In this document: positions 55,918 to 64,000 of the stretch, piece after piece | Numbering within the stretch: position 1 is the stretch's first letter | Layout: each line of letters starts with the position of its first letter | Assembly: GCA_032622095.1 (NCBI GenBank) | Contig: CP136066.1 | Span: 229,716,961-229,780,960 of the forward strand | Source: Siphonodentalium dalli | Lineage: Eukaryota; Mollusca; Scaphopoda; Gadilida; Siphonodentaliidae | Direction of reading: 5' to 3' | Length of the DNA stretch: 64,000 nucleotides | Program-made: the position numbers and the translations under genes | The notes under the pieces: model-generated | Told to the model about the DNA's origin: nothing | Seen by the model: the letters and a program-made list of their open reading frames with translations, nothing else | Database searches by the model: none

Positions 55918-56104
55918 TCAGCATATTTTTCTACAATTAATTTTGATCATTTTTTTTTCTGATATTCTTTCAAACTTTTAAGATTTGTTCTTACATTTTT
56001 TAGCAATTATAAACAAAATAATATAAAATCTGTTAGGCTAATGCATTATATTAAATATGTGAGGCGACCTACGGTCGACTCGCATATATAAGATAATGCA
56101 TTGG
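55918..56104. repeat. Partial piggyBac-like MITE next to the satellite
   Basis: T-rich spacer, then the palindrome GGCTAATGCATTATA...GAGGCGACC...GTCGACTCGCATATATAAG...AATGCATTGG at about 56037-56104, with more substitutions than other copies. The left half of the element is missing. Confidence 0.75.
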
Positions 56105-56122
56105 CACATCAGACTTAAATTA

Positions 56123-57016
56123 TTATTTAGAATCGGCCATGAGTACATATTGTCGTAATGATTGTGGTATCTCCACCTGACTCATTACTATAGGTGTGTC
56201 CTTTCCGAGATATCGTCTTAATAAAATCCGCACCGTCGATAGCAAGCTTCTTGGAATCTGTATCAAGTTAGTCAACAGCATATTGTGCCTTCGTCGGGAT
56301 GAAAGCGTGAAGACACTTCGTCCAGCCACGTCTCATTCATTTTTGTCAGAAAAACAACCAGCTTCAGCCAGCAGGAAAACAATATCCACATTGCCCTTAA
56401 TTGCAGCAACTTCGAACGGTAATTGGGATAGAATAAATAGTATTGACACTGCATAAACCTGCTCTACTACCGCGAGATAAAACGTTCAGATCCACAAATT
56501 GATCTATAAGAAACTTCACAAATTTCGTTCGGCCCTAATATACAGCGTGCCAAAGAGGAGTGACGTCATGTGAGTTTTTGACATTTGGATCAGCACCATA
56601 TTTAAGAAGTGCTTTGCCGAGATCAACATTGCCGTTATCTGCAGCATAATGTATTGGCGTGTCCAACTCCTTGTCTGAGTTACATATGCTATACATTTTA
56701 ACCAATAGGGCCAGAGCAATGTCGGTGTAGTTGCCATGGCATGGGGGTTTCTTACATAGCTTTTGTTCGTCATGTTTCGCCCCTTTCCGTAGTAGCATAT
56801 CCACGATTTTGCGGTGATTTCGCCACGCGGAGTAGTGCAGCGTAGAATGTTTGTTACTGTTGCTGCGTTCGATGCGCGCCCCAAACTCCAAAAGCAACTC
56901 GAATATGGCGAAATTTCCTGGATAGGCACATTCAACCAATGGACAGTTCGCATTATAAGAGCTGATAGACAAGTCCCTATTTTTCACCAGCAATGCACGG
57001 CATTGTTCTATGTCTT
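56123..57016 (-). pseudogene. Ankyrin-repeat and SOCS-box (ASB-like) sequence, disrupted
   Basis: Read on the minus strand from a splice-acceptor-like TTATTTTGTTTCAG (AG at 57018-57017), the sequence enters SEDIEQCRALLVKNR and then ankyrin repeats: AIFELLLEFGARIE, STLHYSAWRNHRKIVDMLLRKGA, TPIHYAADNGNVDLGKALLKYGADPN and VTPLWHAVY. A TAG at 56535-56537 interrupts, after which the same frame resumes GRTKFVKFLIDQFVDLNVL. The frame then changes to give LPFEVAAIKGNVDIVFLLAEAGC. It changes again near 56290 to end in a SOCS-box-like SLLSTVRILLRRYLGK...IPQSLRQYVLMAD. ASB proteins are substrate adaptors of Cullin-RING E3 ligases. One nonsense codon and two frame changes suggest a pseudogene, or possibly assembly errors or unrecognised introns. 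Upstream exons are not found. Confidence 0.75.
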
Positions 57017-57156
57017 CTGAAACAAAATAATTTAAAATGATCAATATTTTACCCGCAAAACGTATGACAAATCGTATACATATACGACGACGTGCACGAA
57101 AATACCCATGTAACAGCATATGTTGTTGATGACAGGTAATAACATTGAAAACAGCG

Positions 57157-57597
57157 TTTAAAGGTACTCAATCCGATCAGAGGGTCCTATATTACTATTT
57201 ATTTGGCTTTGGTGGTACAAAATATTTGATTCGATTCGAGGAACCCATCAAACAAAGCGTTATTAGATATTGATTTTTGAAATTTTGTATTTTCTCGAGA
57301 TGAGTACTAATAATTGCCCCTAACTTCGTAATTTGCTCGAGATGTGTACACCAGAAATACTATTCAAACAGACAAGGATGGATAACTCTAAAATCAAGTG
57401 CGCAATTTTGACCATGAACATCCTTTTGACGGCGTGTTCTGGGACAGAAAGAATAGAAATAACAAAACTTCAAATATCGATATCTGATCACCCTGAGCGT
57501 CGATTGGTAGGTTCCTCGACTCGAATCAATTATTGTTTACCTCCAAAGCCAAAGAAATAGTAATATAGGACCGTCTGATCGGATTGAGTACCTTTAA
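57157..57597. mobile_element. TTAA-flanked MITE, AGGTACTCAATCCGATCAGA ends
   Basis: Inverted ends of about 90 bp share AGGTACTCAATCCGATCAGA, then GGTCCTATATTACTATTT and TTTGGCTTTGG. They are bordered by TTAA at 57157-57160 and 57594-57597. There is no transposase; a 75-codon frame inside is not supported. It lies in what would be the upstream intron of the ASB-like sequence. Confidence 0.8.
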
Positions 57598-57639
57598 CAT
57601 TCTTGTGTAGTTATAGGTCAGCGTTCAACCAATATATAT

Positions 57640-57690
57640 ATATTATAGAGAGATAGGGCGAGAGAGAGGAGAGAGAGGGGGAGAGATATA
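57640..57690. repeat. Imperfect GA-rich microsatellite
   Basis: GAGAGAGAGGAGAGAGAGGG and neighbours after a short TATA run. Confidence 0.8.
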
Positions 57691-57790
57691 TACATGTCAG
57701 GATATACGGCCGGGCTGATATTACGACAACCCCAAATATAAACAAAGAAACCCACTGATGTGAATAGCTCAAAAGAACATTGACTCCTCG

Positions 57791-57921
57791 GTTGGTGAAG
57801 CTGATCTCAGCATGTTTATCGTCAGGTGGAAGCTGAGCCCTGTTCTGGAACGTTACGGTTGGTGAAGCTGATCTCAGCATGTTTATCGTCAGGTGGAAGC
57901 TGAGCCCTGTTCTGGAACGTT
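57791..57921. repeat. 66-bp direct duplication
   Basis: GGTTGGTGAAGCTGATCTCA through CCCTGTTCTGGAACGTTA occurs twice without visible change, which suggests a recent event. Confidence 0.9.
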
Positions 57922-57939
57922 AATATCCTTAGCATGTCA

Positions 57940-58375
57940 TATCAGATAGGGGCGATAACCAGTTAGCATGTCATATCAGATAGGGGGCGATAACCAGTTC
58001 ATATCAGATAGGGGCGATAACCAGATAGGGGGCGATAACCAGTTCATATCATATAGGGGGCGATAACCAGTTCATATCAGATAGGGGCGATAACCAGATA
58101 GGGGGCGATAACCAGTTCACATCAGATAGGAGGCGATAACCAGTTCATATCAGATAGGGGCGATAACCAGTTCATATCATATAGGGGGCGATAACCAGTT
58201 CATATCAGATAGGGGCGATAACCAGATAGGGGCGATAACCAGATAGGGGCGATAACCAGATAGGGGCGATAACCAGATAGGGTCGATAACCAGATAGGGG
58301 CGATAACCAGATAGGGGCGATAACCAGATAGGGGCGATAACCAGATAGGGGCGATAACCAGATAATAACGAGATA
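57940..58375. repeat. 17-bp minisatellite (GATAGGGGCGATAACCA)
   Basis: GATAGGGGCGATAACCA repeats in a near-perfect run at 58207-58365. To the left, units alternate with GTTCATATCA spacers and a GGGGG variant. The periodic minus-strand frame (SGYRPYLVIAPIWL) is a product of the repeat. Confidence 0.95.
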
Positions 58376-59229
58376 ATTGCATGCTGTTTACAGGCAAAAA
58401 ATAAACACCGCCCAAACATGCATGCGGCTCTTAATACAGAGAATATATCGTACACCACCAGGGACGCCACTCTTTGATTTCACTCTTTGCCCTGCATGAA
58501 AAGCAAGATTTATAAAATATAAATGTCGCATAAATTTAGGACCCTAAATTTATGCATATTAAATTCGCCTTTATGCAAAAATATAAATCTCGCATAAATC
58601 TCGCATTAATTTCGCTCATTACTGTAACCAACGGCGGGTTTAATTCTTGGCCAATAATTTAATTACTACCTTCTTCTTCTTCTTCTTTGTAATTTCCCTC
58701 GCTGATTTGTCGAGGCACCGAGACTTAGATGTAAGTCCGTGAAGTCCTAAATAATGTCAATAATCATCAATATGGATATGTGGATATGTGAGACATGTAT
58801 CATATAACACGAGCTAACGGCCGGATACCGGTTTCTTTGTCTGCGAACAACGCTGCTGCGAAGACGTGTGTGAATGAGATGGGAACTCTTATCTTAGGCG
58901 AGTATATATACAAATACGTTTGTTTTCGCATGTTCTGTCTAAACTATAAGGCATATTTGCAATGGTAGATTTGTGGAAAGTAATGTAGCCATGCATACAG
59001 TATGCACCAAGGCGGTAGGATGGGGTGTTCGTGTGGCGGGGGGGGGGGGTATTGGTGGTGGTATATTTGCTTGGGTTAGAACATGATCGCCACATCATTT
59101 CAGTTTTAAATTCCCTTTCTAATTATAAATTTTACCAAGGGTAAGTTAACACATATGTGGCTATGAAATGAAGGTATTTCACAATTAATGTTGCCGATTC
59201 ATTCTTTCATCAATTCGCAGCGTGATCGA
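58376..59229. other. No recognised gene; TTTATGC and simple repeats
   Basis: GCATAAATTTAGG / CCTAAATTTATGC (58528-58555) is an inverted repeat that foreshadows the array at 60690-61090. A (TTC)n run lies at about 58671-58687 and an 11-base G tract near 59040. No gene. Confidence 0.5.
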
Positions 59230-59329
59230 CACGTCTCAAAATTAATATTTGATTATACAGAGACGTCGGAATAAGGTTATTCTATCGCGTGAAATGTGGT
59301 TTTGTGAGAGTGATTCCAGACTTAGCCAG

Positions 59330-60310
59330 ATCATATCATCACAAATAAAATGCCGTACATTACAATTAAATATTTTGCTAAACAGGCTAACATGTCGCGT
59401 AAAATGTGGAGTTGGAAGCGAGATTTCACCCTTGGCTATGCCACATATAAATTCATTGTACAATATATCCATGATGTAATCCCGTTTTGAAGTTTAATCG
59501 CGTAAAATTGCAATTGTGGTAATGGAAGGGTGATGTCACCCTTTGCCAGCATCACATGTAAATTCATTGTACAATATATCCATGCGCGTTGTAATCCCGT
59601 TTTGAATATTATAATCGTTTAAAATTGTGATCATGGAAGGGTGATATCACCCTTTGCCATTTCACATATCAATTCATTGTGCAATATATCCATGATGTAA
59701 TCCCGTTTCGAAGTTTTAATCGCGTAAAATTGTGGTCATGGAAGGGTGATATCAGTGTCACCCTTTGCCATATCGCATATAAATCAATTGTACAGTAAGT
59801 CCATGATGCAATCCCGTTTTGAAGTTTGAATCGCGTAAAATTGCAATTGTGGTCATGGAAGGGTGATATCACCCTTTGCCAGCATCACATATAAATTCAT
59901 TGTACAATATATCCATGATGTAGTCCCGTTTTGAATATTTTAATCGTATAAAATTGTGATCATGGAAGGGTGATATCACCCTTTGCCATTTCACATATAA
60001 ATTCATTGTACAATATATCCATGATGTAATCCCGTTTCGAAGTTTTAATCGCGTAAAATTGTGGTCATGGAAGGGTGATATCAGTGTCACCCTTTGCCAT
60101 ATCACATATAAATCCATTGTACAGTAAATCCATGATGTAATCCCGTTTTGAAGTTTGAATAGAGTAAAGTTGTGGTGATGGAAGTGTGATATCACACTTT
60201 GCCATATCGCATATAAATTCATTGTACAATAAATCAGTGATGTAACACAATTTTGAAGTTTTAATCCCGTAAGATTGTTGCCTTGAAGGGCGATATCACT
60301 CTTTAGCAGA
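59330..60310. repeat. About 110-bp tandem array with AAGGGTGATATCACCCTT palindrome
   Basis: Units are anchored by CATGATGTAATCCCGTTT (59470, 59691, 59803, 59913, 60021, 60131, with variants) and by AAGGGTGATATCACCCTTTGCCA. There are about nine units with trimeric order: the GTGTCA-inserted unit recurs at 59755 and 60085, a 330-bp spacing. The penultimate unit has AAGTGTGATATCACACTT, with both arms changed together. Minus-strand frames of up to 117 codons are periodic and not taken as genes. Confidence 0.85.
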
Positions 60311-60680
60311 ACACAAAAATTCTTATTTTAGTTTTAATATTTTATTGTTTATACTTATTTTCGATGTGATCACTTAATTATTTAATTTTTATTCTTTATT
60401 GCAGAGACTACGAAAATTGACGACGGCAAGATACAACCATGATACAAAGTGCTACGTTCAAGTTGTTATATTTGTGACTGGTATAACCAACAATAGGGCA
60501 GCATTTTGATGGCAAATTACTACACATGCAGATACCAGAATCAGGGCGACACATATATATATGTATAGTTAGATATACACATCAGTGTCGCCATATATGA
60601 TGGTTACAAGCCAAATGTCACCCAAAAGTAGATTTCACAAATATATATATGACTATATATGTTCAGATCCAAATTTATAC
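60311..60680. other. No recognised gene
   Basis: AT-rich sequence with TATATA runs. Confidence 0.5.
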
Positions 60681-60684
60681 CGGG

Positions 60685-61095
60685 TATAAATGTGCATAAA
60701 CTGGAGTTTATAGCCAGAATAAATGTAGCTACATATATTTATGCAGGTTTATTCCATGAATAACTTGTATAAATTTGAGTTTATAACCAGAATAAATGTA
60801 ACTACATACATTTATGCAACTTTATTCAGTGAATAATTTTTTATTTATGCATAAAAGGTAGACAATAAATGAATGCATAAACGTGCGAATAAATGCGAGT
60901 TTATCCTGCTGAATAAATGCGGGTTTATTCACTGAATAAATTGAGTATAAATGTCGGCCTTTATTCATGAATAAATTGTGAATAAATGTGCATAAATTTC
61001 CGGATTTATGCACCTTTATTCAGTGAATACATTTCTGATTTATCCAGATTTATGCACATTTATCCGGAATTTATGCAATGAATAAATTCCAGTGT
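60685..61095. repeat. Irregular array of GAATAAA / TTTATTC and GCATAAA / TTTATGC
   Basis: More than twenty occurrences of these seven-base words on both strands within 400 bp, spaced irregularly, many paired as short inverted repeats such as TTTATTCAGTGAATAA. The pattern yields AATAAA on both strands. Confidence 0.75.
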
Positions 61096-62515
61096 TCATG
61101 CAGTGTTGATTTCGCGGAGTCCACTAACTTGCTTTAAGAAACATGAGGTACTCCATATTAAATATCGTTGGCTCAAACACCCTCGAGACTTTACATCGAT
61201 AGAGCCTGAAAGTGTGTTCGTTTTAAATATTTAATAGTAAATAACTCTCTGTATTTCCAAATAATCATTTGCAATTATGAGAATAAAGCATCAATAACCA
61301 GTACATTTTCCGCAATTGTTATATGGATAATTAGAGTCATCATAGTACTGTATAAACATGATTTTAATGATGACAATTATAATATTATTTAGTCATATGA
61401 CAAGTTATTCTTCTTTGCACAATTCTCATGTCAGGTACAATGGGGAGGGGTCCGCAGAAAAATTCCAGACACAGAAGAGTGATGATTTTGTTTCGAGTCA
61501 ACATATTTATCAAAGAATAATTAGGAAACATAAGACATATGAATCATATCACTTAATCGTATAAATGTTTATCTGTTGCATAAGTTCTGAATATAATATG
61601 CCCGTAATAGTGACTAGAGAACACTGTATTCATCGCGAGGTTGCACACTCATGATTATATTATCTATTATATAATTTGAGAACTTCCAATCTAAGGGTAA
61701 AGAACACGGGAATGGTCGTCGCGGCGTTTTGGAGAAGCTCCGACCACCCGTTCTTCACTCCCAATCATCAAAATCACCATCAGTGGCACTGCGGAGTTAA
61801 TCGGGTTGATAGTTAATGAGCGTTCCTATTCGCAGTGCAGTTGATAAAGAGTGTATGTGCGTAATGTGATTATTACGTCAGGGTATGGGCGTGTGCGTGT
61901 AAGACTGTATCCAGACATGAGCGTGTTGTGTGACGTAATTCCCAACACATAGCAGGGACAAATATATATCAGCCAGCATCAAGGCGAGTATTGTGACGTA
62001 TTAATTCAAATGCTTTCCATCAAACAATATTTCGTCATCTCTACGAATCCACTGCAATGACCTATTTTTAGAACGCAACACATGTCGCGTTGGTGATGGG
62101 GGTGAACGGCGGGATTAATTTAAATATGTCATGTTGGTAACAATATCTAGCCGAGAATTCCTCAGACCTGCAGACGAATGCGACCAGCAAATTTCAAAAT
62201 TGGTCACATGACCTCCCCATGAATATCTTCTGTGAAATTCCAGGGAATGCGTGCCCAATATCGGGCCATTGTGTGTGTCGCGGTCGCGCAATTTCAACAC
62301 TTTCGATGTAAATACACGTGGTTGTGAATTACCTCACGCCAAGTGGATCCAGGCGGAAGTTAACCTGACCCTTCCGATGCCGCGTGCGTTAGTAATACCG
62401 GAGTTATAGCGTGCGCGTTATGCGTTTTGACTGACCGCAGTGCCCGATCCGCCAAATGTGAACATGTTATCAACTGTTACAGCAGTCCGTGGCCCACGGC
62501 AGTCAATTGCCGGGT
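61096..62515. other. About 1.4 kb without recognised gene
   Basis: Several short frames with no recognisable domain. Confidence 0.5.
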
Positions 62516-62650
62516 CGCATATTGAAGCCTACTGATCAGTTCAAAGGTCAAATCGGGTAAAACTGGCGGATTTCGACGAAATTTTACACATAGGTGCAGC
62601 ATACGTGTCTCGGAAGCTGTTGCAATTGCGTTTTCGAACAAAGCCACGAG
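62516..62650. repeat. Relative of the GAAATTTGATACCTAGGG repeat
   Basis: AAAGGTCAAATCGGGTAAAA, then GATTTCGACGAAATTTTACACATAGG and GTCTCGGAAGCTGTT resemble the unit at 29130-29420. Confidence 0.5.
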
Positions 62651-62723
62651 ACGAACCACGCCAGTGGTTGGCTAACCTGCTAGTCTACTATATATTTTGA
62701 GGCTTCCGTATATATATACGGGC

Positions 62724-63135
62724 AATTCAATTGTTATTAAACAGGCAGACAAAGGGGCGCAAATGTTATTATGGATCGTGATTATTATCAATCAAAAGCA
62801 GAATCTGTTCTTCGTGACACAACCACATATACCAAAGTGGGAGATAGTCAAAATAAAACAATAATGCGCAAAATTCGAAAATTAGTCAACAAACATTCAT
62901 GTTGTCTGACAGAGAAAGAAGTTGACTACCTCACAGTATTTCAGCCTCGATGTAGTAATTTTTATGGATTGCCAAAAATTTATAAGTCCAGACTTATACA
63001 GCAATCGGTGCAACATCAACATAGCGAGATGATAGAGTTATTTATACCCGAGGACCTCAAATTAAGACCAATCATCGCCGGCCCAGTTTGTCCGACGCAC
63101 AGATTGACAACCTTCTAGATATTCTGTTAAAACCC
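62724..63135 (+). pseudogene. Penelope-like reverse transcriptase fragment, frameshifted
   Basis: NSIVIKQADKGAQ (62724 on) shifts frame to VIMDRDYYQSKAESVLRDTTTY, continues through CSNFYGLPKIYKS and LRPIIAGPV, then shifts again to DNLLDILLKP. These are the N-terminal reverse-transcriptase blocks of Penelope-like elements, and the polymerase core motifs are absent. It differs in sequence from the element at 21-23 kb and is closer to the common ADKGG...LPKIHK type. Confidence 0.7.
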
Positions 63136-64000
63136 TCCCCCTGTCACCGTCCTTGGCAGGGAGTGGTTATTGGTATCTTTGATGTGTGGGACCCGGTGCA
63201 TGAAGGACAACTCTATATTCACAAAACGCATTGAATACGTATCACTTATATATATATATGCGGAATCGCTATTAAAGAGCGTTTATCTACTTGCGTGAAC
63301 ATACGGCATATGAACATCTCGGAAACTGTGTATATCGAGACGGAATTTCGTACTTAGGGGTTCCAAGGGACGGGATACTTTTGTCCGGGAAGTATCATGG
63401 ACGGGTCAAATAGTGACCAGGACCTGATCTTGACGTTCAAATATCGCCATCGGCGTATTACGTTTCTCACACTGGCCAGGGTGTAAGTAAACCAACAGTG
63501 GCGTGATGTGTCGACACCACGTGTACAAACTTTAGCGCTTGTAAAAACAAACATCAACTAGAATGCACTCAGAGAGATGCCAACGTGCGCAAAAATGTAA
63601 TAAACAATAATTTAAAAAATAATTTCACTGTATTTTACTTAATTTATTTAATTTAATTTAATGTTAGCAAAAAAAGACAATTACCATTTCTCATTTCATC
63701 ACAGATAAAAGGCAAATTACTATATTAATCATTTAAGTAATTAAAACCAATTCCATGTTGCCGAAAGGATGATACTTTAATATCGATTACATTTTTTTCA
63801 GCGGCATATTTTGATTTTCATTTTCCGATAGTCAAAGTTGACCAAAGGAGCAATTATAAGAAATAATTAATACCATTTGTGTAAATATTGTTAGCAGCCA
63901 ATATGCAACAATAATTATCAATAATTAATCAATAATTAATCAATAACGATCATTTTATGTAATAATAAACTGTTCAAACGGTGTTTGTGTCAACAAATGC
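63136..64000. other. No recognised gene; diverged repeat and AT-rich end
   Basis: 63340-63440 is a diverged copy of the GACCTGACCTTGAC repeat. From 63590 on the sequence is very AT-rich, with AATTAATCAATAATTAATC words near 63920. Confidence 0.5.

Noticed and set aside
56814-57020. + strand ORF opposite the ankyrin repeats
   Set aside because: Antisense shadow of the minus-strand ASB-like coding sequence.
56535-57119. Start Met of the ankyrin ORF at 57119 as a true start
   Set aside because: The first 34 or so residues are read from what looks like intron sequence upstream of the TTTGTTTCAG acceptor at 57017.
57940-58375. CRISPR-like short repeats and a 97-codon minus-strand ORF
   Set aside because: The 17-bp units are head-to-tail without unique spacers, and the ORF is simply the repeat translated.
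59669-60250. Minus-strand ORFs of 60-117 codons
   Set aside because: Periodic translations of the 110-bp array; stops and frames vary from unit to unit.

Overview
This is an animal nuclear genome window, most likely from a mollusc and probably a bivalve. The evidence is the low gene density, AT-rich sequence, splice-site signals, and repeats that look like families I associate with bivalve and other lophotrochozoan genomes. These include the TTAGCTCACCTGAG...CGTCCGTCCG family, repeats with the CCAAGATGGC / GCCATCTTGG motif, and the GGAGTTATCCCC...TTTCGAC family. The species assignment is inference. Most of the 64 kb is repeat and transposon-derived sequence.

The main genes are two paralogous, single-coding-exon Toll-like receptors on the + strand, TLR-A (17462-19378, 638 aa) and TLR-B (39704-41623, 639 aa). 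Each has a signal peptide, a short leucine-rich-repeat ectodomain, one LRRCT cysteine cluster, one membrane span and a TIR domain. Both are preceded by an identical-looking splice acceptor, so the 5'UTR is probably split by an intron. The flanks are duplicated too. The block at 4320-5310 matches 38519-39620, just upstream of TLR-B. The block at 13399-15560 (long hairpin plus a degenerate repeat patch) matches 43166-45300, downstream of TLR-B. The pair therefore looks like the remains of a tandem TLR array broken up by insertions. Copies of a TATA-initiator-like cassette lie in the same blocks.

Other coding remnants are a nearly intact Penelope-like reverse transcriptase with one frameshift (about 21076-23272), a second, decayed Penelope-like fragment (62724-63135), the 3' end of a LINE-type retrotransposon ORF (48449-48759), and a minus-strand ankyrin-repeat/SOCS-box (ASB-like) sequence with a nonsense codon and two frame changes (56123-57016).

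The repeat landscape is rich. There are three full copies of a TTAA-flanked, piggyBac-like MITE that carries two near-perfect 67-bp palindromes, plus fragments of it. There are two other TTAA-flanked MITEs, a TA-flanked Tc1/mariner-like MITE, a 1-kb TA-flanked inverted-repeat element, several fold-backs and a probable Helitron 3' end. Tandem arrays include a 32-copy 138-bp satellite (51463-55917) whose core looks like an amplified fold-back MITE with a diverged relative at 20720-20800. A roughly 110-bp palindromic array at 59330-60310 has trimeric higher-order structure. Long stretches (for example 3257-4320, 11466-13398, 33020-34200, 36553-38380, 61090-62515) hold no recognisable gene.
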